Origin: Neobacillus rhizophilus
Lineage (GTDB): Bacteria; Bacillota; Bacilli; Bacillales; Cytobacillaceae
Length of the DNA stretch: 64,000 nucleotides
NCBI RefSeq assembly: GCF_018343535.1
Contig: NZ_JAGYPF010000003.1
Coordinates: 372,001 to 436,000 of the forward strand
Direction of reading: 5' to 3'
Shown here: piece by piece, positions 8,456 to 15,988 of the stretch
How positions within the stretch are numbered: position 1 is the stretch's first letter
How the letters are laid out: every line of letters begins with the position of its first letter
Program-made: the position numbers and the translations under genes
Notes under the pieces: model-generated
What the model was told of the DNA's origin: nothing
Seen by the model: only the letters and a program-made list of their open reading frames with translations
Databases searched by the model: none

Positions 8456-9703
8456 TTATTCAGGCAACCCTTGCAGGTTGTCCGCAATTCCTTTATAAAA
8501 ACTGTAGATATCTTTTAAGGCAAGATTATCTTCAGATCCGATCCCGATAAAATCAAAATGATCCCAGCCTGGCTGCACAGCAAAGTGATTCCATACTCCT
8601 TTTTCAACGTAGCCATCATACCCCTTATGAGCATGACCGAGCGGGTATTTCGAAGAGACTACATTTACAATCCCGTCATTCGGCCACCAGGCAGAATCAA
8701 TCACAGGCTCGGGGCTTTTTCTCGAATAAGCTCCCATAAACATGCTGGAACCTTTCATTAATGGATTCATGTTAAACATCGGATACGCACGGCCGGTCAG
8801 AACGCCTTTATAGGTGGCATCCCCAGTATAAGAAAAATAGTAAACATTCTGATGCGTCTTCACCCAATGATTTAGCTTAGCCGCTCCATAAGTAGTTAAA
8901 TCATTTAGACTGCTGTCCTTGCTTGTCCAAATTGCACTATTGAATACGCTGTCGACATATTCCAGGTAGGACTCTCCCTCTTCCCGCTTTAGTCCCCATT
9001 GGTCAAGTTTATAATCATAGACGATGTTTTCATCACTTGCTCCTGATAAACTCCCAGCGTAAAAGACCATCTGATTCAACCATGGTGTCATTTCTTCTTC
9101 GTCCGCAACCGTTGAGCCATTGTGGGGAGTCGCAAGGGTTGTTACACTATGGACCCAGCTTTTTCCGCCTTTAAACAAATCGGATAATCCATCTTCAGGA
9201 TGCTGCTCGAAGTATTCTCTTTCAGCAGCACTTCCATTTTCCAGCAGTTCAACCAAGGTTCTGATGGTTTGTCCACCCATACTATGCCCGACAAGGTGAA
9301 TTTTCTTGGTGGCATCCCATTGGCTGTATATCCCAGGGTAGGTTCTGCCAAACCGTTCATGCCCGTGCTCTTTAGCATGGGCCGCCCCATAGTCTACCTT
9401 TCCGCCTTTGATGTACGCATAAAGCTCAACGGCCCGGTCCCAGTTGCTTGAAACAGGTCCCACTGTAGCTGTATAGGTTTTATGTCCTTTTTCATTTAAG
9501 TACTCTTCGAGGTCGCGGACTCCACCCCAATATTTAATACCTCCCATTTCATCCCTGCCCCAGCCGGTTAATCCATGGACAAGGATAATCGGGAAATCAT
9601 TCAATTTTTGTGAAGGTTTCGTTTTGGTCTTTCCTGACAGCTGCATGAAAAATAAGCTCGTTAACGGACATAGGCTTGGAAACATTTTTAAACTTCCCGA
9701 CAT
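8456..9703 (-). CDS. Family I.5 lipase (Geobacillus-type), atypical N-terminus
   Basis: 415 residues. IILVHGLTGWGRDEMGGIKYWGG and VGHSMGGQTIR (nucleophile Ser141) match the thermostable Bacillus/Geobacillus triacylglycerol lipases. The Zn site segment HAKEHGHERFGRTYPG with its paired histidines, YDFKLDQWGL-like YDYKLDQWGL, NDGIVN (acid Asp) and WDHFDFIGIG (catalytic His) are all present. Family members are secreted, yet the first 30 residues here lack a basic n-region plus long hydrophobic core; only a short MFPSLCPLTSLFFMQL stretch exists. An in-frame TGA upstream excludes a longer start. ATG 9685 is an alternative start. Confidence 0.9.
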   Translation of the reverse strand: MSGSLKMFPSLCPLTSLFFMQLSGKTKTKPSQKLNDFPIILVHGLTGWGRDEMGGIKYWGGVRDLEEYLNEKGHKTYTATVGPVSSNWDRAVELYAYIKGGKVDYGAAHAKEHGHERFGRTYPGIYSQWDATKKIHLVGHSMGGQTIRTLVELLENGSAAEREYFEQHPEDGLSDLFKGGKSWVHSVTTLATPHNGSTVADEEEMTPWLNQMVFYAGSLSGASDENIVYDYKLDQWGLKREEGESYLEYVDSVFNSAIWTSKDSSLNDLTTYGAAKLNHWVKTHQNVYYFSYTGDATYKGVLTGRAYPMFNMNPLMKGSSMFMGAYSRKSPEPVIDSAWWPNDGIVNVVSSKYPLGHAHKGYDGYVEKGVWNHFAVQPGWDHFDFIGIGSEDNLALKDIYSFYKGIADNLQGLPE

Positions 9704-9927
9704 TAGAAGGACATCTCCCTGTTTACTGAATTTTCACAATAGTTTTCTTCATTATATCAACTGTTCGAAACAGCTTCAATTTATTAGAAGTGTTCAGATA
9801 CATGCACCAAGTCTTTTCTGCTTTTTTAATGGTCAATTTTCTTCCCTTTTGGTGAAACTTTATATAGACTAATACGTAATACATGTTTGTACCATTCTAA
9901 ATATTATGATAGGCAGGAGATATAAAA

Positions 9928-10209
9928 TTGGGTTCTTATATTATGCTAATTGGACAGTATGCTTTTGAGGCATATTATTGGTTAATTTTAATATCGATTT
10001 TTGGTTCTTGGTTCCCGCGTTTTCAAGCAACAAAAGTGGGCGAGTGGATTTATAAGCTGGTTGAACCTTATTTAAGTGTCTTTAGGAAATTCATTCCTCC
10101 TTTAGGTCCAATCGATTTCTCGCCAATCATCGCCTTATTTGTGTATCGATACATCGGCGGGTTTGCACTTGAGGGACTGCGCTCATCTATTAATTTTATT
10201 GGGGTCTAA
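9928..10209 (+). CDS. YggT family membrane protein
   Basis: 93 residues with two hydrophobic segments (about 5-27 and 62-90) separated by WFPRFQATKVGEWIYKLVEPYLSVFRKFIPPLGPIDFSPI, the YggT/YlmG signature. These proteins occur near division and cell-envelope genes in many bacteria; here the gene is not in the yggS-sepF-ylmG-divIVA cluster. The TTG at 9928 is the only start with a proper AGGAG spacing (9 nt); the next ATG is 15 bp further in. The next gene starts 8 bp after its stop, so the two are probably an operon. Confidence 0.85.
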   Translation: MGSYIMLIGQYAFEAYYWLILISIFGSWFPRFQATKVGEWIYKLVEPYLSVFRKFIPPLGPIDFSPIIALFVYRYIGGFALEGLRSSINFIGV

Positions 10210-10216
10210 AAAACAT

Positions 10217-10852
10217 ATGAAAATAGACGCGCCTAAAATTCCTGACGAGTTACGTGACAGGAATTTCCACGAAATTTTTTATGAAGAAGATCCGGAATTA
10301 GAAATGTGCGTGATTAGCGACTCCGTTTTTGAAAATGAAGCCGCTGTTCGTGTCCGGCTTTACAATGTGGTGTTGAAGAATTGCCGGTTCACCAATACTG
10401 ATTTTCAAAAAATGGACCTAACGGATGTAATCTTTGAAAACTGCGATTTATCGAATGCCAATTTAAGCAAATCTTCGATTCACAGGGTCATCTTTAAGGA
10501 TTGCAAATTATTAGGGGTAAATTTTGAAGACTCCCGATTTGGAAACGTCCAGATTATTAATTCCATCTTAAACTTAACGGCATTGGCCAGTTCTAAGTTT
10601 GAAAAAGTACTTTTTCAAGATAGTTCATTAAAGAGTACCGATTTTTATGACTGTAAATTCAAAAGTACCGAATTTCAATTTTGTAATCTTGATGGAGCCA
10701 GCTTTGACCACACATCCCTAAAAGGCGTAGATATCAGTTCCTCGAATTTTAATACACTGACCGTCGCTATTGAAGATTTAAAAGGATGCAAAGTTTCAAC
10801 GCATCAGGCTTTGCAATTTTCTACTCTGATGGGGTTAATTATTAAAGATTAA
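10217..10852 (+). CDS. Pentapeptide repeat protein
   Basis: 211 residues built of A/C/S-N/D-L/F-x-x repeats (CRFTNTDFQKMDLTDVIFEN, CDLSNANLSKSSIHRVIF, CKLLGVNFEDSRF and onwards), predicting a right-handed quadrilateral beta-helix. The N-terminus (PDELRDRNFHEIFYEED) is a short cap. Qnr/MfpA-type proteins of this fold mimic DNA, but nothing here shows gyrase binding. Cytosolic. The start at ATG 10217 has only a weak ribosome site and probably relies on translation from the YggT gene 8 bp upstream. Confidence 0.85.
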   Translation: MKIDAPKIPDELRDRNFHEIFYEEDPELEMCVISDSVFENEAAVRVRLYNVVLKNCRFTNTDFQKMDLTDVIFENCDLSNANLSKSSIHRVIFKDCKLLGVNFEDSRFGNVQIINSILNLTALASSKFEKVLFQDSSLKSTDFYDCKFKSTEFQFCNLDGASFDHTSLKGVDISSSNFNTLTVAIEDLKGCKVSTHQALQFSTLMGLIIKD

Positions 10853-10856
10853 TTTA

Positions 10857-10901
10857 AAAAAAGGAGTTCTGAACCAAGTTTGGTTTCAGAACTCCTTTTT
10901 A
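10857..10901. terminator. Bidirectional intrinsic terminator
   Basis: AAAAAGGAGTTCTGAA pairs with the matching TTCAGAACTCCTTTTT arm, giving a long stem with A/T-tracts on both sides, between the convergent pentapeptide (+) and YiaA-like (-) genes. Confidence 0.9.
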
Positions 10902-10948
10902 GTTACCTATGCTTGTTCGTTTCTTTCCATTCTGCGATGCTGCCGAAA

Positions 10949-11419
10949 TCAATCTCTTTCTCTAACCCTCTGTGTATCTCTAATATTCTTTTGAACCGTT
11001 ATAGCGGCAAATAAACTAAGAACAAATGCCATACCATAAAATCCCTTTTCGCTTAAATCAATACTTCCCGCATTGTATAAACCAATGGCCATTAATGAAA
11101 TAGATACAATAAGTGCAAACCAACTAATGCCATAATAAATATTAGTAACTGGTATTCCCTCATCTTTATCTCTTACTGCTTTTTGTAAAGATACCGCTGA
11201 ATAGAGTCCGAATATTAAAACGGCAAAGTAATATCCCTTTTCGTTGAGTTGCATCGCTGCGTTATATAAGCCGATAAGATAAGCGATAACACCTACTAAT
11301 AGCGCTGCCCAAGAAGCCCCTTTGAAAGCTGAAGTCGGCTCTCCCTCTTTCCTTTCCATTTTTATTTTTGGATCATTTTGATTTCCTTTATCTAATAAAA
11401 CCTCATTATCGTTAGACAT
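10949..11419 (-). CDS. YiaA/YiaB two-helix domain membrane protein
   Basis: 156 residues. Two copies of a two-helix unit: SWAALLVGVIAYLIGLYNA...LNEKGYYFAVLIFGLYSAV and SWFALIVSISLMAIGLYNA...LSEKGFYGMAFVLSLFAAI, each followed by a QKxxRD motif. This is the YiaAB domain; function unknown, membrane location. ATG 11419 follows GGAGGCG by 8 nt; an upstream ATG in frame at 11455 has no ribosome site. The N-terminal 40 residues are charged and probably cytosolic. Confidence 0.8.
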   Translation of the reverse strand: MSNDNEVLLDKGNQNDPKIKMERKEGEPTSAFKGASWAALLVGVIAYLIGLYNAAMQLNEKGYYFAVLIFGLYSAVSLQKAVRDKDEGIPVTNIYYGISWFALIVSISLMAIGLYNAGSIDLSEKGFYGMAFVLSLFAAITVQKNIRDTQRVRERD

Positions 11420-11660
11420 AATGTTTCGCCTCCATCTCACCCTATTATCCAACATCTTTATTATATGAAGAAACAGGGTGCTAAGTAAACATTTTCCATT
11501 AATGGTAGTACTTATTATTTTCCTTTGATTTCTGCTGACAGGTCTATCGTTTTAATAATTTATAAATTTAATTTAACGTTTGAAAAGTTTTTTGAAGATA
11601 ATAGTTTATAAGATATATGTAATTTGGTAAAATTATCAAAATTAGCCGAGGGGGATTTTC

Positions 11661-12674
11661 ATGATTACCTATCCTTTTTTGAAAAAAGGTGCCGCGATTG
11701 GAGTGACAGCACCATCGTCGGGCATACCTGCTGGATTGCATGGCTTAATCAAGCTTGCCTGCAGCCGACTGGAACAGAAGGGCTATCGAACTGTATGTGG
11801 AGACACCGTTTGGACGCAGAAAAAAGCCAAATCAGCCCCTGCTGTTAAACGGGCAGCCGAATTCAACTCGATGATGGCTGATTCTGAAATTGACATCATG
11901 ATTCCCCCATGGGGCGGAGAATTGTTAGTTGAAATTCTCGAATATATAGACTTTGAAAATATGAAAACCAAATGGGTGATGGGATACTCGGATACCAGCG
12001 CGTTGCTGCTGGCTATTACCTTAAAAACAGGGATCGCAACGGCTCACGGGACGAACCTTATTGATTTAAGGGGAGAATATTGGGACGAAACCACTGCAAT
12101 GTGGGAGACCGTCTTATCGACAGCAAGCGGCGGGTCTGTCCTTCAGCACTCCTCTCCCCTTTATCAAAAGGAATGGCAGCACGATAACCCATCCCCTTGT
12201 GTATTTCATTTAACCGAGGAGACCCGGTGGAAAACCACTTCTAGTAGTACTGTTAAAATTAGTGGGCGCCTGCTCGGCGGGTGTGTGGACATCATCAGAC
12301 ATCTTATCGGTACACCATATGATGACATTCAAAGCTTTAGAAGACAGCACATCTCTGGAGAACCGATCATTTGGTACTTAGAGAATTGCGAATTAGGTAC
12401 GACTGATTTACGGAGGTCATTAGTGCAAATGAAGCTCGCTGGCTGGTTTGACAATTGTTCCGGTCTGCTGTTCGGTCGGAGTCCGGCGAATATGCCGGTA
12501 GAGAACTATACAATTGAGGATGTTTACCAGGACCTTGCTGACGAGCTGCAAATACCGATTGTATATGATATCGACTGCGGCCATGTTCCGCCGCAGGTTA
12601 CTTTTATCAACGGGGCTTTTGCGGAGGTAGAAGTTACGGATGGCAAGGGGACAGTCCTACAAATATTTAAATAA
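11661..12674 (+). CDS. S66 family (LD-carboxypeptidase/MccF-like) protein
   Basis: 337 residues with the S66 layout: VTAPSSG near the N-terminus, the WVMGYSDTSALL motif at about 105-116, HGTNL, GGCVDIIRHLIGTPYDD, a LENCELG block that can supply the Glu, and IDCGHVPPQ with the catalytic-type His. Family members cut LD-peptide bonds in muropeptides or detoxify microcin C. The loop normally holding the nucleophile (GGYGxSRLL type) reads PPWGGELLVE here, with no Ser. It may belong to a subfamily with different chemistry or be inactive. RBS GAGGGGG, 7 nt before ATG. Confidence 0.75.
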   Translation: MITYPFLKKGAAIGVTAPSSGIPAGLHGLIKLACSRLEQKGYRTVCGDTVWTQKKAKSAPAVKRAAEFNSMMADSEIDIMIPPWGGELLVEILEYIDFENMKTKWVMGYSDTSALLLAITLKTGIATAHGTNLIDLRGEYWDETTAMWETVLSTASGGSVLQHSSPLYQKEWQHDNPSPCVFHLTEETRWKTTSSSTVKISGRLLGGCVDIIRHLIGTPYDDIQSFRRQHISGEPIIWYLENCELGTTDLRRSLVQMKLAGWFDNCSGLLFGRSPANMPVENYTIEDVYQDLADELQIPIVYDIDCGHVPPQVTFINGAFAEVEVTDGKGTVLQIFK

Positions 12675-12776
12675 TGCGTCAAAGGGCCGGTCCCTGTTCG
12701 CTTCAGTACCCCCATAAAAGTAAAGGGTCAGGCTCCCGCTTCACTTTCCTGTTAAAGCGATAGGACCTGACCTCTA
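12675..12776. repeat. Two related GC-rich intergenic elements with a hairpin
   Basis: Two similar phrases lie in tandem (about 12682-12712 and 12722-12750), each with AGGG, CCC and CGCTTCA. The second forms a hairpin, GGTCAGG (near 12727) with CCTGACC (near 12770), plus an inner CGCTT/AAGCG pairing. The right arm runs into the last codons of pxpC, so the final residues of that protein (RGQVLSL) are encoded by the element. Possibly a scattered repeat of the genome; copies elsewhere cannot be checked from this window. Confidence 0.5.
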
Positions 12777-13627
12777 ATTTTAAAACGGATTTTTCCGCCC
12801 GGTCGAAGCTGGGCGATTTTCCCTATATCCTCTTTAGCAATTTTTCCGATTGTGGCATAGCCGCCGATCGTTTGGGCGTCGGCCATTAGGATGAGGGGCT
12901 GACCGCTGTTAGGAACTTGGATGGTCCCAAATTGAGTGGCTTCCGAGAGGATATCTCCTCCGTTTTTAAACCTTAGCTCAGGACCTTTTAGAAGGTATCC
13001 CATCCGGTCCCCGCTCCTCATCGTATACAGAGTTTGGAAAAATTCCTCTAAGCTTTCTGGTACAAACATCTCTATATGTGGACTAGGCCAGACACTAACC
13101 TCAACCTCGTTTAAATAATCTGGGATTTCACTTGGAATCAATCCTCGATGGAACCCAGCCCATTTCTCTTTATTTGCGTAAAGGACTCCATCCTTCTTAA
13201 GGGAACTCCCCAGAAGCCCTTTTGGATATACCGATGCGCTGCCAAGCAGTTCTTCTGAATGAAATCCACCTTCAGGAAACACATACGCGATACTTCCTTT
13301 ATTTGGGCTAGTAAACTTTAATGTCTGTCCTTGATGTATCGAAAAGGTTTTCCAGAGCGGAACAGCTTTTCCGTCCACCTTGGCCCCTAGATCCGCTCCT
13401 GTGATGACGATTCGGTGATCTGACAAAACCTCAAATTCTTGCCCGCCTAAAAACACTTCCAGCGCCGGACTGCCGGCAGGATTCCCCAAAATGTAATTTC
13501 CTATCTCGTAAGCATAGGCGTCCATAGGTCCAGATACAGGAACGCCAAACCGCTGAAAGCCGAACCTTCCTTTATCCTGAATGGAGCCATAAACTCCTGC
13601 CTTTCGAACCTTCAATAAAGGAATCAT
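12752..13627 (-). CDS. pxpC: 5-oxoprolinase subunit C (KipA family)
   Basis: 291 residues. SIQDKGRFGFQRFGVPVSGPMD, YEIGNYILGNP, LEVFLGGQEFEV and GDRMGYLLKGPEL are KipA/PxpC blocks (biotin-dependent carboxyltransferase-like fold). With PxpA and PxpB it makes the ATP-dependent bacterial 5-oxoprolinase that opens 5-oxo-L-proline to glutamate. It is the last gene of the pcp-pxpB-pxpA-pxpC operon; its ATG overlaps the pxpA stop by 4 bp, indicating translational coupling. In B. subtilis the homologue KipA also counters KipI, the KinA inhibitor; I see no kipR here. Confidence 0.93.
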   Translation of the reverse strand: MIPLLKVRKAGVYGSIQDKGRFGFQRFGVPVSGPMDAYAYEIGNYILGNPAGSPALEVFLGGQEFEVLSDHRIVITGADLGAKVDGKAVPLWKTFSIHQGQTLKFTSPNKGSIAYVFPEGGFHSEELLGSASVYPKGLLGSSLKKDGVLYANKEKWAGFHRGLIPSEIPDYLNEVEVSVWPSPHIEMFVPESLEEFFQTLYTMRSGDRMGYLLKGPELRFKNGGDILSEATQFGTIQVPNSGQPLILMADAQTIGGYATIGKIAKEDIGKIAQLRPGGKIRFKIRGQVLSL

Positions 13628-14391
13628 GCAAGTGCTCCGATCGATTGGACAAGAACATTTTCCTGTTCTAAAGCTTTGCGAATCAGAGCGGTATGTTCAA
13701 CCACATTTGCTCCATCCCCATGAAAACAAATCGTGTCTGCCTGCAAAGGAATCCAGCCTCCTGAAATACCCTTCACCCGCTTATGGAAAATAATCTCTTT
13801 CACCTGTTGCAAAATCTCATCATGGTTTTTCAAAACAGCATTTGGCAAAAGCCTTGAACAGAGCCGTCCGTCATCCGTATATTGCCGATCGGCAAACGCT
13901 TCGGAAGCTGTTTTCAAGCCTGCTTCTTTTCCAGCCTTCACAAGTTCACTATTGCACAACCCAAATAAATAAGCATCCGGAACCGTATCATACACAGCTT
14001 CAGCGATGGCTTTTGCCACTGCCGGATTCTCAGCCGCCGTATTGTATAAGGCCCCATGAGGCTTTACATGCTGAATAGCCAACCCCTGAACCTGTGCAAA
14101 CATTTTTAGTGCCCCAATTTGATAGACTAAGCAATTATAAATTTCCCGCGGTGTCATCTGCAGGTTTCTCCGGCCAAATCCTTGAAGGTCCGGATACCCG
14201 GGGTGGGCGCCAATCGCCACGCCGTTTTCCTTCGCTTTTCTAACCGTATCATTCATTACGTTAAAATCTCCTGCATGAAAGCCGCAGGCGATATTTGCAG
14301 ATGTAATATGTTGAAAAAGATTCTGATCATCCCCAATGGTGTAGGCGCCGAAGCTTTCTCCCACATCGGCATTTATATCGATTCTCATCAT
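13624..14391 (-). CDS. pxpA: 5-oxoprolinase subunit A (LamB/YcsF family)
   Basis: 255 residues. MRIDINADVGESFGAYTIGDD, ITSANIACGFHAGD, GAHPGYPDLQGFGRR and VKPHGALYN are diagnostic of the LamB/YcsF family, the metal-binding subunit of 5-oxoprolinase. GEAFADRQYTDDGR-like SEAFADRQYTDDGRL and DTICFHGD complete it. Two adjacent ATGs (14391, 14388) follow GGGAGGGG; 14388 has slightly better spacing. It lies between pxpB (32 bp) and pxpC (4-bp overlap). Confidence 0.93.
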   Translation of the reverse strand: MMRIDINADVGESFGAYTIGDDQNLFQHITSANIACGFHAGDFNVMNDTVRKAKENGVAIGAHPGYPDLQGFGRRNLQMTPREIYNCLVYQIGALKMFAQVQGLAIQHVKPHGALYNTAAENPAVAKAIAEAVYDTVPDAYLFGLCNSELVKAGKEAGLKTASEAFADRQYTDDGRLCSRLLPNAVLKNHDEILQQVKEIIFHKRVKGISGGWIPLQADTICFHGDGANVVEHTALIRKALEQENVLVQSIGALA

Positions 14392-14422
14392 AAAGCCCCT
14401 CCCTTCTAAAAATCCCCTTTTA

Positions 14423-15166
14423 CTAATTCTCTTTGATAAACTCACAAATAGATTCAGGATGCTTTACTAATTGCGTTTGGATGGCACTAAATTCAGCTTG
14501 CGAGATGGCAACAAACCGAAGGGTGTCCCCCGTACGGATAAAAAACGGTTCCTCCCGGTCAGGCCGATAAATTTCAAGCGGTGTTTTTCCGATAATATTC
14601 CATCCGCCAGGACATTCAATTGGATAAATCCCCGTCTGGCTGCCACCAATGCCAACCGTCCCCTTTGGAACTTTTGCCCGCGGGTTCGGAAGCCTAGGTG
14701 TCGCTAATTTTGGATTTAGCTCTCCTAAATACGGAAATCCCGGTAAAAACCCTATCATATAGGTGGTATACACGGTTTGGGAGTGAAGCGTGATAATCTC
14801 ACTGTTCCGCAATCCGGTATGCTCCATCACTCTTTCCATGTCCAGAGCAAACTCTTCATGATAACAAACAGGAATTTGCAGTTTTCTGGAGTTCCAATCA
14901 GGTTCCCCTTTTGATTGCTGTTCCCATTTTGCCAGTACCGATTGAATGAAGGGTTCTATTTTTTCCAAATCCTTCTTCAAGTAAACTGTTACCGTGTGGT
15001 AGCTTGGGACCACTTCTTCAATTAAAAAAGATTCTTTTTCCAACATGTGACAGAAGCTTTGCACCTGGTTAAAGATTTCTTTCCCGACCTGATTGCTGAA
15101 GGCAAAGCGAATGCTGCGTTCCCCCGTGATGTTTACTTTTGGAAAAATAACTTTTGTGCTACTCAT
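14423..15166 (-). CDS. pxpB: 5-oxoprolinase subunit B (KipI family)
   Basis: 247 residues. SIRFAFSNQVGKEIF at the start, PVCYHEEFALDMERVMEHTGL, HSQTVYTTYMIGFLPGFPYLGELNPKL (cyclophilin-like KipI core) and the C-terminal GGWNIIGKTPLEIYRPDREEP are characteristic of PxpB/KipI. It forms the PxpBC part of the 5-oxoprolinase. The start overlaps the end of pcp by 8 bp. In B. subtilis KipI also inhibits the sporulation kinase KinA; that activity cannot be inferred here. Confidence 0.93.
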   Translation of the reverse strand: MSSTKVIFPKVNITGERSIRFAFSNQVGKEIFNQVQSFCHMLEKESFLIEEVVPSYHTVTVYLKKDLEKIEPFIQSVLAKWEQQSKGEPDWNSRKLQIPVCYHEEFALDMERVMEHTGLRNSEIITLHSQTVYTTYMIGFLPGFPYLGELNPKLATPRLPNPRAKVPKGTVGIGGSQTGIYPIECPGGWNIIGKTPLEIYRPDREEPFFIRTGDTLRFVAISQAEFSAIQTQLVKHPESICEFIKEN

Positions 15167-15770
15167 GTTCTGCTAACACTTGAATGCAAGTGTAGATCCC
15201 CCGTTTTAAATCCTCATGCGACCAGCTTGGGATTTTTCCGTGTTGAATCGCTAGCTCATGGGAAGCAGGAATATGAATAAAACCGGAAGGCATTTTCTTG
15301 TTATGTGTTTTTGCATAATGCAGACTTTGATACATGACATGATTGCATAAATACGTTCCTGCCGTGTTAGAGATTTCAGCCGGCAGACCAGCTTCCTTCA
15401 ATTGGTTAACCATGGCCCGAATCGGCAGGGTTGACATATACCCGTCCGCACCTTCAGGCTGAATCGCTTCATCAACAGGTGTGTTGCCGCTATTGTCTGG
15501 TTCTCCGTCATTGACATTGATAGCGATTCGTTCCGGTGTCATTTTAAAGCGGCCGCCCGCTAAGCCTAAGGAAATCACAGCGTCCGGCTTGATTGTTTCT
15601 AGGTGTTCCAACAGCTGTTTCCCTGCTTTCTTAAAATCTACCGATAAGATTTCACCCTGGATCTTGTAGCCGCCAATTTCCTGGCCGTTCAGTTCTTCCA
15701 CAATTCGCATTGTTGGATTAATCGTAAAGGATAGAAACGGCTCAAAGCCTGTTAGTAAAAGTGTTTTCAT
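15159..15770 (-). CDS. pcp: Pyroglutamyl-peptidase I
   Basis: 203 residues, full length for the C15 family. Catalytic residues are in place: Glu80 (MTPERIAIN), Cys142 (NTAGTYLCNHVMY) and His166 (GFIHIPA). It removes N-terminal pyroglutamate from peptides in the cytosol. It is first in an operon with pxpB, pxpA and pxpC, which hydrolyse the freed 5-oxoproline to glutamate, so the operon is a complete salvage path. It lies downstream of a peptide ABC transporter and peptidase operon on the same strand, separated by a short 21-bp repeat array. Confidence 0.95.
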   Translation of the reverse strand: MKTLLLTGFEPFLSFTINPTMRIVEELNGQEIGGYKIQGEILSVDFKKAGKQLLEHLETIKPDAVISLGLAGGRFKMTPERIAINVNDGEPDNSGNTPVDEAIQPEGADGYMSTLPIRAMVNQLKEAGLPAEISNTAGTYLCNHVMYQSLHYAKTHNKKMPSGFIHIPASHELAIQHGKIPSWSHEDLKRGIYTCIQVLAEHE

Positions 15771-15814
15771 TGGAAAAACCCTCCCCCTGGTTTTATTAAA
15801 AGTGTTTTTGTAAA

Positions 15815-15945
15815 AGATATCCGGCTATATCAGCGAATTTCCCCAAGATATCAGCGGATTGCTTTAATTTATCCGCGAATCTCCAAAAGATATCAGCGGA
15901 TTTTTCAATATATCAGCGAATTTCCAAACATATCAGCGAATCGTT
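15815..15945. repeat. Tandem array 4: about 6 units of 20-21 bp
   Basis: ATATCAGCGAA/GGA-type units begin at about 15827, 15848, 15869, 15890, 15910 and 15930, with steps of 21, 21, 21, 20 and 20 bp; a half-unit lies at 15817. The consensus is roughly atatcagcgaatttccaaa. The third copy reads ATCCGCGAA. The array fills the gap between pcp and the M14 peptidase gene. Confidence 0.85.
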
Positions 15946-15988
15946 AAATGATTAGTTTCTTGCAAATACAATTGCAGTGACATTTACT

